Positions 46,601 through 57,487 of a stretch of DNA of 64,000 nucleotides are shown piece by piece (position 1 is the first letter of the stretch; every line of letters begins with the position of its first letter). Made by a program: the position numbers and the translations under genes. The notes beneath the pieces were generated by a model that did not search any database, was not told the origin of the DNA, and saw only the letters and a program-made list of their open reading frames with translations. Origin of the DNA: Theristus sp. LFF4_11 (Eukaryota; Nematoda; Chromadorea; Monhysterida; Xyalidae); contig JASANC010001016.1 in assembly GCA_030248135.1 (NCBI GenBank), positions 1-64,000 on the forward strand. The letters are read 5' to 3'.

Positions 46601-49600
46601 GCCATACGTTTTTTTCAGTTTCAGAACAGAAATGACAGCATTTTATCAAACGCAGCAACCAGCAATAAAAGTCAATGCGTGCATGCAATCAAGCGAACGG
46701 TAATAAGTGCTCTGCTCAACGATCGGCGTTTGTTTTCGCCAGTGACACGAAAACCACAGAGGCAAACCGAGCGACTCGTTTGGTTTTTTGTTCTGTTTAC
46801 ATTGTCAAACGACCACCATTCTCATATATTTCTGAACATTTACAAGAAATCACTCAACCGACCTAGATTGGTACTGAAAAGCTGCTCGCAAATGACAATT
46901 ACCGCAAGGAAAATAGACGCACCGCTGTAATCAATGGGCAAAAAGCGCGCTCTGAAGTGTGCAACAAGACCGTGCACTTTCCTTGGCAATTGTTTTTTTT
47001 ATTTCATGCTGCTCAAAAAACACACCAGCAAACATGCGACATTCGCTTTTAGATGCAGAAAGCAATGTCTAACATTCGCACGTGCTGGTATGCCTGTGTG
47101 TTTGTTTTGGCTAAGCAACAATTACGTTTGATGGAATTACACGCACTTGAGATAAACACTTTACAACCATGCATTTATGTAGTAAGACTAATTTTCATGA
47201 AAATTTTTAATGTCATAATCTTAAAACATCTATAAAATGGAAATTTACACACGTTTGCAGTGCGCAATGCCGTAATCGCAAAACCAACAAAAAAGCAGTC
47301 ATGTCAAGTCAAGTTGAAATATAAGTTTGAAAAAATTAAACTGACAACGTTGCGCAGTTGAAATAATCGGGGCCGCAGGCCACCGACGAAGTGAAAAACT
47401 ATGATGCACGGTGATAAAACGCAACGAGCATCAAGAAACCACTGTGCGTCAACAAAAATACAGCCATCAGTGCGGCTGTGCGCGAGCGCAGCACCAAGAT
47501 GTCAGCCGTCAGCGCCGCACTCGTCCTGGCTGTCTCAGTGTCCCGCAAACCATGGCAAACGAAAAAGTACCGCCAATAAACAAGAAATCTTGCGTAAAGC
47601 GCATAATCGACAGAAATGGCAAAATGGTGAAGGTGACACTTTATGAGTTGCCGCGGTGCACAACGTTGCATGCTGCATGGTTGTTTTTTTATTTGCGCAT
47701 CATGATTTGCGTCAAAGTTTACTTTGCAGATGCAAATAGCTGCACACGATACGAGCATGCATGATCATTGCTGCAGTTTGTCTCAAGTCTGGACCTAGCC
47801 GTGAAAAATGAACGTGTACGTCGAGTCGTCTTAACGTGAAAAACTTGCTAATTTATTGTCGGCGCGCCACTGAAGGTCCAACACACCCGATCGAAGCAAA
47901 AGTCACATGTTCGAAATCGAAATGACATTGAAAATCGACTGACACAGGAAAGAAAAGACTGACAAAGAGAAAAAACCGAAGAACTTTTCAAACGTACAGG
48001 TGAGAAGAGAAGCAATGTTTGTGAACGCGACTGTCAGACAGCATTTACGTTGCAGGGTCGCATCTTCTTCTTTAGCGTTCACTTGATGCTGATTTCTAAT
48101 TTACCGAACATCCCACCCTCGAAACAAGTTGCGCATCATGATTATTTTAAAAATGAATTATGAACGCATTGTGCACGCACAGTCAGAGTCGTACAAAATT
48201 GAGAAAACGCAAGTTTCGCGTCGTTCTTCGCACGTTTGATGCGAAACTGTGCTCGCATAACTGTCGTGAATCAGCTGAACTGCGTGACCGATTCAATATG
48301 TCGACAGAAAAAACAGTCGAGAGCTATAATTTTCAGCTGTTTCGTTTTTAAAGTGATTTTGATTCAAACGGTACAGACAATAATTGTTGAGCATTTGGTA
48401 AATCTGACACCGAATCCACTGCATTTCTCAGATGCTCGCCTCAAAATTCTCACTCAGTCACAATACCACCACCATCACAATCACAAGTTGGCAGCACAAC
48501 AGTGAGGAGGAAACTGATACAGAATAGAAACAAATCAACGCATGAACCGCAAAGTCATCATTGTCATTTTTATAAGACACTCCTGAAACAATTCAAAGTG
48601 GGGAAATTTTGAGTTTGGTGAACAAAAACCCACAGGAAAAACACAACACAAAACAACAGCCAAAACGCAAAAGAAACTAGAAAACAACATCGAAGCTAGC
48701 TAATTTTTGTCGTGTGACGGTCAACGTGGCAGGCAATAAAACTTGGTGAAATAATATTATCAGCAAACATGTCATTTTCAGTCGTCATATCACCTCCAAA
48801 CATCACCAACCATAATATTGTCAATTTTGATCTAAAAAACGAGCAATCGAAGAACACCTTCCCATTAGTGCCACACAATTTTTTATAGTCGCTGTTCTTA
48901 CTCTAAGTTAACCGTATGCTTGAAATGTTGGTTTTCAAAAAATGTGAAAGTAAATTTGCACGCAAAAAACTCATGGTTAACGAAGAATTGGCAAAGGCAA
49001 ACGCGGTCAACTAGAAGATTTTTGCATTTATTGAAAACCAAGAATTTATCAAAGTAAACGAAAAAATGCGTAGCCGGTCCCAGTTTCAGCATGTTGCTTG
49101 TTGTATTACTCGAATTGTCGTATCAAATGTGATGTGAGCACTCAAAAACACAACGACACGAGAGAAAAAACGGCGGCCGGAAGTACAGACGGGCGCACGC
49201 ATAAGTTTAATCAAATATTACTCATGTGATCACTGAATTCAACTAGCAGACAGGAGGAGCACACCAGCAAGCCATACCCTCGAATGGCAAGAAGCGACCA
49301 ACTCACTGGGGCACCCGAATGACAGTCACTGCTGGGAGAGAGAAGCAATGTAGAAGGTACATTCGCACTGTTGCTGCCTGTGTGTGTCGGAATTTGAAAG
49401 AAACTCTGGTGCCATAACACTTTGGCCAACAGACTGATAGCTGACAAGAGGACAAACTGAAACTCGCACCAAATTCTTTTTGACCTTATTCCACCCAACG
49501 CTTCTATGATATGTTCAAAAATGGGATTTTCTAGTATTCAACTGGTGATTTATTGCACATAGTTTCACATGTTCAATGCCCGTTTTTCTCGTTTCAAATC

Positions 49601-52600
49601 CCCGTTCATGTCAGTGATTATGTAGAGCATTCCCTGCTGTAGCCGTGAAGCCAGTTCAGTTCATTGTGCTCATATGCGATTTCTTTCCACTACTTATTTT
49701 CGCACCAGTACTGCTTTGTTAGCAAATCGGTTCAGTCAAGCATAAGCACCGTTTATTTGGTGCTTCAAGGCTTTTATGCAGCCGTGAAAAGCTGCATGAC
49801 GCAATAAACCATGCACCGTTCATAGAGACCAACCACCACCGACAGTCACACGCAGTCAGTTGAAATTAAAATATGCCCATGGCCATGTGTGCAAACGTTT
49901 CCCACGTGGCGCCGCAATGGTTCTTATCGCATTGCAAATTCAACGCAAAAATTCACACAATCACAACTCCGAACATATGGTCAGCATTCAATGGGTGTCA
50001 AAACGGCAAAATGAAAATCGGAATAATTTCAAAGATCAAAGGCTGAGATGAGATGATAGTGATTTGGTGAAATATTGCTGCACTTCACGCTCCAACGAAT
50101 TTGCACAAACAATCTAACGGCTCTGTCGCTTTAAAACTAGCTGGAAGACACTGCAAGCATAGAGGCAGCAAATTTCAAACGGCAGTCCCTTGCTGATGAC
50201 GCAATGATTGGCACTGCCTCTGAAAATGACACATTCCACATTTTGAATGGCATTACAAATTAGTTAAAGGCATTTGTTCTAGTTGGTTACGCGTCGACGT
50301 TCAGTTTGGCTAAGTGGGATTCCCATTTCCGATGCTTGGGTGATGCTTTTGCTTTTCACAGCTGTATCTGGTACTTTGCATCATGGAAGTTACAAAAGTA
50401 CTTGTAGTTTCGGAGTTACGACAACATGAATCTGCAAAAAACAAAATCCCCACCAAAGGTGCAGAAAATATGCAATATGCAACACACTTTACATATCTAG
50501 CCCACAACATACAAACCTAATTACAACACAAAATATCTGGCCCACCACACATCACTCATTATTTAAACAGCAAATAATAAATATACCATACCCACTGTTG
50601 ATAAATAGTAACACGAAAATAGCCGAATTGCGTCGATCAATATCAAACCCCAACCCGACCGAAAAGTTGTAATGAGCACAAGTGCAAGTACAAGTTTATT
50701 TGCGGAGCGATCAAATGCCAACTTTAATATAAATATCGGCTTTTCAACGAAACCCAAGGTCAACATGCAATTGACGCGACTGAGATGAGCTTGACACTTG
50801 AGAATATTTGTGTCATGTACAACATTGGTGGCTTTTTTGCCTGAACTTGCTCACTTTGTCCAACCCAACGCAACCCACCAAAGCACATTGCATGCATGGC
50901 AAGTCACGCAATTCTCTGATTTATTTCACAAATCATATGGACGGACTGCTCTAATCTGGCCCTGTCAAGTTGTGTCACAATTTATTTTTGAAACGCATCT
51001 TCTCTCCATGTGTGAAACACAGTCAGTGCACAAAAATAAACACCATTTAGACTCAAATCATGAAATGCCCAGCCAAGCCAAATCCGACCGAACGAAACAA
51101 CCCAAAAAGTTCGACTCAAAACGAAAAAACGCCTACAAAAAGAAGTGATAACGTTCAGAAAGTGTGGTATACATGGTGTAGTGTCTGTTTCAATTCGATG
51201 TTAATAAATATAAATGGTGTTCAATTTTACTCACTCCACGACCCTTACCCTTCCCTCACAAAATATCACTTTTGATGCTCCCATTTTTTAAGCTGACCAT
51301 CGATAGACAACAGGCATCGTCTTACGACAAGTAGGTAGACGCAAAAAAAGTTCGGTAATAAAGTGTGTGCCGATGATTACACTGATACACACATTAGTAT
51401 CGTGTGGTCCGAGTGGTTTTTGGTCGGCAATTTTTCATTCATTGGCGGCAGTAACAAAGCACAGTGCGCCTTTGATACTATTGCACAAGCACTGTGATCA
51501 CAACCAGCGACGACAACGCTCTTCAATACTCAATCCCCGACGTCGCCTCTCGTAACCACTGCACCAAAAAAACACACTCACAGTGAGTAAAAGTGTAAGC
51601 AAAAGCACGCGGCAATTGAGGAGGTCGATTGAAATAATATAGCGAGCAGGACGGATGCCAGAGCACAACACCGAGCACAGCACTGCGCTCACATTCACTC
51701 ACTCGACGTTGTGTACGCATTTTGTTACTTATACTCGAACAGCAAGCAAATGCCGCAGCAGCAGCAGCGAGTGTCTCACTGATTGTGTGCAGCTGTGTAT
51801 CTCTAAAATTATCCGTCACCGCGTGTGTGCGTACGAGTGCTGCAAAGTTGTGGCAGTGTGCTTGCGCGCGCATGGCCAGCAAACACAAGACGCGCGCACG
51901 TACGATGATGCCGCTTCTCTCATCACCACCACAGCAATGATTTTTCATACTCGTTCACAGAGCACAACGCAGACATATTACAGCCGTACGTCTACTCGCC
52001 CACCAACCGACCGGTAGTCGGCGCTGAAGAAGAAAAATGCACAAGCGAAAAACCGTGGCACGTTCGCTGCCCCTCTGTGCACTTCATCAGTTTACATTGC
52101 ACATATTGAACGATGCCACTGAGACAGCCGCCCTGCTGGCTACACCTTGTCTCTTCACTCGGGCTCAATAAATGGCCAGTAGTAAAGATTTCCAACGGCG
52201 TACAGTTGTTGTTGTTCAACGACAAACAAAAAAGCCGGAAACACACGAGTCAATGTTGGTGGACATTTCCCATTAATGTTCGCTGGTTTACCACAAAAAC
52301 GACCTTTGTCAATCGTTTTTTAATCGACAACAGAGATACATAATCACACCGGGAAACAGCTGTGTCCCTTGTTGGGGTGCGTTTAAGAATGTGTATTGAT
52401 ATCGTATGCATTTAAACAAAAACGTTTTTTCTTCACGGCATGTTATGAGCGAATATTAGAGTGTCAGGTAGGCCAGTTCATACTGATGTAATGTGTCAAA
52501 GACAAGTCTCCTGGGACGGTGGTATGCTAAACCACAAGCTCTGACGTGGCGTGCCGTGTACGCACACGTCAGCAGGAACGGGCCTTGGCAGCTACTATTA

Positions 52601-53248
52601 CTGGGCGCAGCAGCCGTAGCCTTCCACAATAATCCCTTTTTTGATCGTCGACAATTACAGTTGCTAGTTTGTATTCAGAAAGCATTGTAAGGATAACCAT
52701 GATCCAGTCCGGGTGGCATAGACAGACAAGCACAAAATGTTTTATAAAATCATTTGATAAAAAACACGAACTGAAAACAGACAATCATTCACTGGGACAA
52801 CAAAGATGCTGATAAACAATAATGATCGATCGGGCATAAATCATGCGAAACATTCAGCACAAAGGAATAGTTGTTGTGATCAGTGCAAAACAGGCAAGGT
52901 TGACAGGGTAGACTAGAGATCAGAGATATTCAAATGTATTTCCAGTCAAACTGTAAAACAAACGCAATTTGTGCATGCTGGCATGGCATCTGAAGCAGGC
53001 AAGCTGGTTGGCTACATCGAGCTGGTTCGACCAATCAGTGACTTCAATTAAAAAGCAGTAGCCAGTCAGCTGATTGCATAAAATTTACAGGTTGACGGAA
53101 TGAGATGTTCGTTTATCCATCAATGTGGCACATCGATTATACTGCTGAACAACAACTTCTAAACAAAGCGAATCAAGTTCAGTTTACTAACCTGCTGTGC
53201 GACCGGCTCCAAAATGCCTTCGATCGTTTTTGTGTGAAACACGGGCAT
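34697..53248 (-). CDS. VCL: Vinculin, about 24 exons (about 1020 aa)
   Basis: First exon 53248-53192 encodes [19 protein letters not shown]. The next, 44232-44125, encodes [14 protein letters not shown], so intron 1 spans about 9 kb. Then 43957-43786, 43483-43338, 43247-43081, 43000-42846, 42752-42680, 42461-42301, 42067-41872, 41120-40975, [optional 40218-39727], 39263-39171, 39063-38944, 38880-38724, 38559-38403, 38022-37829, 37542-37447, 37287-37203, 37084-37022, 36594-36529, 36355-36213, 36125-36010, 35925-35802, 35557-35467, 34869-34697. Helical repeat motifs include [26 protein letters not shown] and [15 protein letters not shown] proline-rich linker precedes the tail domain, which ends [20 protein letters not shown]. 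Vinculin links talin and catenin complexes to actin at adhesions. Two joins (43081 to 43000, 38944 to 38880) do not match in phase. Length is close to the vertebrate 1066. Confidence 0.94.
36529..37084 (-). other. Paired proline-rich vinculin exons, possibly alternative
   Basis: Exons 37084-37022 ([20 protein letters not shown]) and 36594-36529 ([20 protein letters not shown]) have the same phase (1 in, 1 out), similar length (63 and 66 nt) and similar sequence ending in Q/T-E. They look like a duplicated exon. The first ends in a GC donor (GAAG|GCTCG), which fits regulated inclusion. The exon 36355-36213 ([15 protein letters not shown]) follows. In vinculin this linker binds SH3 and EVH1 partners. 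Confidence 0.6.
39727..40218 (-). other. Candidate 164-codon cassette exon in vinculin
   Basis: A stop-free, GC-rich block between ...CTTTTGCAG at 40219 and a GTCACC donor at 39726. It is exactly 492 nt and phase 0 on both sides, placed in the phase-0 intron between RRGL and GNSPEAR. The predicted peptide runs from [20 protein letters not shown] through [20 protein letters not shown] to RVRHHLTHK. It has no similarity I recognise to vinculin. The opposite strand is also open here, which weakens the case. Confidence 0.42.
40823..40923 (-). repeat. Short intronic foldback repeat (family S), copy 2
   Basis: The cleanest copy: GTTCAGGCGAAACGGGAGCG on the left pairs with CGCTCCGGTTTCGCCTGAAC on the right over a roughly 40-base loop. 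It lies in a vinculin intron, about 50 bp inside the donor at 40974. Confidence 0.65.
42192..42301 (-). repeat. Short intronic foldback repeat (family S), copy 3
   Basis: Contains GCAGGCGAAACCGGAGCGTT and the shared CATTACAAA loop start, with an AGATGCGACCGGC right arm. It abuts the vinculin exon ending at 42301, so the donor sequence lies at the repeat edge. Confidence 0.55.
44833..46430 (-). CDS. Unrecognised Ser/Ala-rich protein nested in vinculin intron 1 (398 aa)
   Basis: Two exons, 46430-45489 and 45087-44833, joined in phase 0 by a 401-bp GT-AG intron. The start is [20 protein letters not shown]. Most of the first 250 residues are Ser/Ala/Thr/His-rich and probably disordered. A helical, charged segment follows ([20 protein letters not shown] ... 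[15 protein letters not shown]), crossing into exon 2. The C-terminus carries a compact CxxC motif, [20 protein letters not shown], and TAG. High GC, a long frame and clean splice sites support a real gene. It lies on the same strand as vinculin, wholly within intron 1, so it needs its own promoter or is an alternative product. No family is recognised. A poorly conserved regulator with a CxxC zinc knuckle is one possibility. Confidence 0.62.
46431..53191. other. Remainder of vinculin intron 1, no supported gene
   Basis: About 6.8 kb of AT-rich sequence on the 5' side of the nested gene. No domain-bearing frame is seen on either strand. It should include the nested gene's promoter and may hold vinculin enhancers. 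Confidence 0.45.
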
Positions 53249-54087
53249 GTTTGATGATTGGCTGCGAACGAGAATGCAATGCTGCTACAGCAGAATGGAT
53301 AGCGTCAACGTTGGAATATATGTAAATGTAAGCCACCGGTGCCAAATAAACCGCAAGCAAGTTTGTGTCGACTCTCACGGGTCGCGTCACCCTGCCGCCA
53401 TCACAATCATTCTGATATTTTGTTGTTCGTATTCAAAATGAACCAAAGAATTATACAGTTCTGCGGATGTTTTGCACGGTGATTCGCTGTCGCTGGCCGT
53501 TGTTGGGCGCTCAGCCGCTGCTCGAAGTGTGGACAGTGCACTACAGCGCTGCAAAAAAACACAACCGCATCAAGCAAAATGAATCCGACACCTAAACATT
53601 GACAAGTTGTGCGCAGGGTTTTAGTGGATTTAGGCAAAAATAATCAAAACAAACGCCTAATCCTGAAGCCTAATTCTAACTCTAAAGCGCCATTCATGGA
53701 GGTTAAACCGCGCTGACGCGTCACTTCGCTACACATTCACGAAGCAAAAAAACAGCGCACTTCAGTTTTGGAACATACGCACTTTCATACGCACGTTCAA
53801 GTCAGCGCGCGCGTGCATGAATGGACCTTCTTAAGCTAAGAATAATCCTGACCTAATCCTAAAATAAGCCAAGCCTTTTCAGAAATTGTGAACACACAAA
53901 GACACTGATTAAAAATGTGAAAAAAATAAATTAAAAAATGATGTCAGAACATTTGCGTTTTAATCAAGTTTTTGTTGAGGCGATCGTGTGCACGCGCGCT
54001 AGTGGATCATGAGCATGAGAATGCCGAGCCCCGTGCGCTTCAGTGATGAAGCCTTAATGTGCCAATGCAGTTCACAATCCTGGTGCC
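53249..54087. other. Upstream region of vinculin
   Basis: Expected promoter and 5' UTR of vinculin, with no gene seen. From about 53640 to 54030 the sequence recurs in inverted orientation at 62290-62460 (for example CATGATCCACTAGCGCGC in one is reverse-complementary to the other). Confidence 0.4.
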
Positions 54088-54898
54088 CGTACACCCCCCC
54101 CCCCCTCACCGAGAAGGCATCTGACACCTAGGGTTGGCAAAATCGTAGTAAAAAACCGTATTTTTACCGGTAAAATTACGGTAATTACGGTAAAGCCAAA
54201 AAGTTGTAAAAACCCACATATTTTTCGCAGCCGACTGTAAACTTGAACCAGGATTTGTGAAAACAGCTTTCAGAATGCTTTGTTCAAAATATCGTGCACC
54301 AACAATGAAAATAAATTCAGCAATAAAACGAACATTATCTTTTGCTCAATCGTTTATATTCCACCAATAACACAGAAAAAACCACAGCGTTTTCACCGGA
54401 CAGTCTTTGGTCACAATAGACGAACACAATTTACTGCAATAACGGAATTAAACCGAATTCAGAGTCAGTTCAGATCAAAAAGAAAACAAATCAGTAATTG
54501 TGTAAGAAAGACAATTTTGAATGACATTTGGAATTTTTGGAATTTTCAGCTCAGCTCGGCAGCTCCAGCCGATTCTTGCACCTCGCTTAATAGTTCTTTC
54601 AAAACATCAGTGTCAACTTCCTCATAATATTTTTCTCGGTCACAGATTTTCTCATTTTCTCATCAAAAATGATATAAAAACTCAGGGTCCGACATTGAAA
54701 AAAACGAAAAAAAACGAAAAAAAACCGGAAAAATACAGAAACGGTCTTTTTGCCATGGTAAAAAACGCGTATAGATACGCGTTTTATTGCCGGTAAAAAA
54801 CGGTATTTTTACCATGCCAACCCTACTGACCCCTCTAAAATTAGGCAAACCCACCCCCCCCCCCCCCACAGTCACCAGAGGTCCCTCTTTCGCTACTG
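54088..54898 (-). repeat. G-rich repeat family G, reverse copy split by a hAT insertion
   Basis: Flanks 54088-54128 and 54836-54898 together are the reverse complement of the start of the tandem units at 60001 and 60374 (CTCACCGAGAAGGCATCTGA, CCTCTAAAATTAGGCAAAC, CTTTCGCTACTG). The unit is interrupted by the element at 54129-54835. Confidence 0.75.
54129..54835 (+). mobile_element. Non-autonomous hAT-like element, second family (H2)
   Basis: Length 707 bp, TIRs TAGGGTTGGCAAAA and ATGCCAACCCTA. The flanks CTGACACC and CTGACCCC form an 8-bp target duplication with one mismatch. The interior is AT-rich with ACGGTA/TACCG-rich subterminal repeats. A 115-codon plus-strand frame shows no transposase motif. 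Confidence 0.8.
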
Positions 54899-55079
54899 TA
54901 AATGTGTATTTTACCCAAAATTAGCAAAATTTTGAAGAATTTCGAGCAAAAATAATCAATTTAGGTCAAAAACTGACTCATTTTACGTCTTCGAAGACGA
55001 AAATTTTCAGACAGATAGCTGGCTGAGAAATTTTTTTAGATAGATAATAGCTGAGCCGAAAAAACGTTTCTGATAGAGA

Positions 55080-55353
55080 TAGAATCAAAAAAAATTTTTG
55101 GGGGGGGGGGGGCGGCCAGGCCCCCCTAGAACAACTATGACCCCCACCGCACCGATTCCGTAAACCCGAAGGTACCAAACTCCGGTGGATTTGGGGAATG
55201 GCGACGGCTCACCATCCCGTCCCGTGGAACCAATACCCTCGCGGCCTCGCCACGCGAGGGGAGAAGGGGAAGAAATTTTGATTGTTTTTCTGAAGTTCCG
55301 GCCGGTGTTTTAGTTTAGACTATCACCTCCGGTGCCATAGTTGTTCTCGGGGG
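55080..55353. repeat. G-rich segment bounded by GAACAACTATG motifs
   Basis: Contains a GAACAACTATG end (about 55129) and the reverse-complementary CATAGTTGTTC (about 55335). The same 11-mer or a variant recurs near 57769, 58965, 59093 and 62180, so it looks like the terminus of a TIR element family with long G-runs just inside. Confidence 0.5.
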
Positions 55354-56916
55354 TAGGGTTGTTAAAAAAAACAAAAATCGCCATTTTTGTTAAAAAATTT
55401 TTTTTTAAATTTCAAAAATCAAAGTTGTGCTAAATCAATCAGGGAGTCCGAAGAACCACATATGATATGCAAGCGCCTCCCGAATGACTCCCGTATGGCG
55501 GAACTTTGCAGATTTTGTTTTGGTGACCTCAATTACCTCTTTTCCAAACCGTCACCATGCCTCTTCTTGTGTTTTGACCTCCAACACGTCACTAATTGTC
55601 CTCAGCTAAGCTAATGCTAAAGTAAAGACAAACATACCGCCTTGAAATTCGATCAATTCTTCTGATGGTGTCGCGACGACACGACACGAAGCAGCAACCA
55701 GACAACGTAGCGCTTGCAAACGGAGCAGCGAGCACAATCGGACGCTCTGCGAGGCGAATCGTGACCTTATCTGCATCGGAAATGGTAGGCCAAGCTTTGG
55801 GACTAGGGTTGTTAAACAAAAATGAAAATTAAAAAAAAAGTGATTAAAAAAACAAAAATGCCGATTTAAAAAAAAAATCGAAAAATTTTCCTCTAATATG
55901 CTCTGAATTCTGAAAACCTCAATTTTGGCAAAATTTTTCGAAAGTTCAACAAAAATTTTCTTTGATTATACCCCGTAAAACCTTTAGCAGTCGATTTTGG
56001 GCCGTTTTACCGACTGATTTTAGGCTACGACAACATCTGCGATGAAGTTTTTGAGCGTCCCAAAGCTTGGCCTACCATTTCCGATGCAGATAAGGTGACG
56101 ATTCGCCTCGCAGAGCGTCCGATTGTGCTCGCTGCTCCGTTTGCAAGCGCTACGTTGTCTGGTTGCTTGCTGCTTCGTGTCGTGTCGTCGCGACACCATC
56201 AGAAGAATTGATCGAATTTCAAGGCGGTATGTTTGTCTTCACTTTAGCATTGGTTTAGCTGGGGACAATTAGTGACGTTTTGGAGGTCAAAACACAAGAA
56301 GAGGCATGGTGACGGTTTGGAAAAGGGGTAATTGAGGTCACCAAAACAAAATCTGCAAAGTTCCGTCATATGGGAGTCATTCGGGAGGCGCTTGCATATC
56401 ATATGTGGTTCTTCGACTCCCTGATTGATTTAGCACAACTTTGATTTTTGAAATTTTAAAAAAAATTTGAAAAAAAACAAAAATGACGATTTTTGTGTTT
56501 TTTTAACAACCCTATTTGAGATATAAAAACATGCAACTGCCGTATTTCTTGTTCTCTCCAAACACAGGAAAGAAAAAATTTTATCACCTTATGTGTTAGA
56601 TTGATTGGTTTAGATTAGAGCCTCTGACTTTACGCCTCAGATCATATCCTTTAAGAATGTATACAAATCATTTGGGACGCTCAAAAACTTCATCGCAGAT
56701 GTTGTCGAAGCCTAAAATCAGTCGGTAAAACGGTCCAAAATCGACTGCTAAAGGTTTTACGAGGTATAATCAAAAAAAAATTTTGTTGAACTTTCGAAAA
56801 ATTGTGCCAAAATTGAGGTTTTCAGAGCATATTAGAGGAAAATTTTTCGAATTAAAAAAAATCAGCATTTTTTAATTACTTTTTTTTTAAATTTTCATTT
56901 TTGTTTAACAACCCTA
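55354..56916 (+). mobile_element. hAT-like family H1, copy 2, interrupted by a later insertion
   Basis: The left half is 55354-55803 and the right half 56671-56916; together they match the 711-bp element. A perfect 8-bp target duplication CTCGGGGG lies at 55346-55353 and 56917-56924. The break carries its own direct repeat TTTGGGAC (55796-55803 and 56671-56678). Confidence 0.85.
55804..56514 (-). mobile_element. hAT-like family H1, copy 3, nested in copy 2
   Basis: A full-length 711-bp element in reverse orientation (TAGGGTTGTTAAAC to TTAACAACCCTA). The inserted block extends a further 156 bp (56515-56670) before copy 2 resumes, so extra sequence came with it or was added later. Confidence 0.85.
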
Positions 56917-57487
56917 CTCGGGGGGGGGGCTCTGGGGGGCAGTACCGTGGGCCCAAAAAAAATTCGAAGGGGGGGGTATGATGGGGTATGATGGGGTGCC
57001 GACCAAAAAGTGAGGGGGTCCAAACTATGGTAACGTGGGACCCCCCAGGGGGGTCCCAGGGGGGGTGCATTTTTTCAAATTTTTCTGTGGGGGGTCCACC
57101 CCCCCCACCCCCATGATATTTTTTCGCTTAAATTTTGAATGAAAAACGCTAAATTTTGCTGCAAAATCTTTGAAATTACAATGAAGATGGTCAAGTTATC
57201 ATATATTCAGCTTATATTATGGACTTTATGGACAAAAAATCATGATTTTCGAAAAAAATTTTAGGGTGTGCAGAAAATTTTGGGGGGGTCTCCGCCAGAC
57301 AAAATTTCATGGGGGTGTGGGGGGGGTGTCGGCCAAATTTTCGAGGGGGGGTCCGATGGGGGGTGCCCGGTTTTAGGGGGGGTGGCACGGTCCCCCCCCC
57401 ACCCGACGGTCTCTGGTGCTCTGGGGGGGGGGTGTACCCCCCCCCACCCCCCGCCCACGGTACTGCTGGGGGGGGGGAGCCGCCCCC

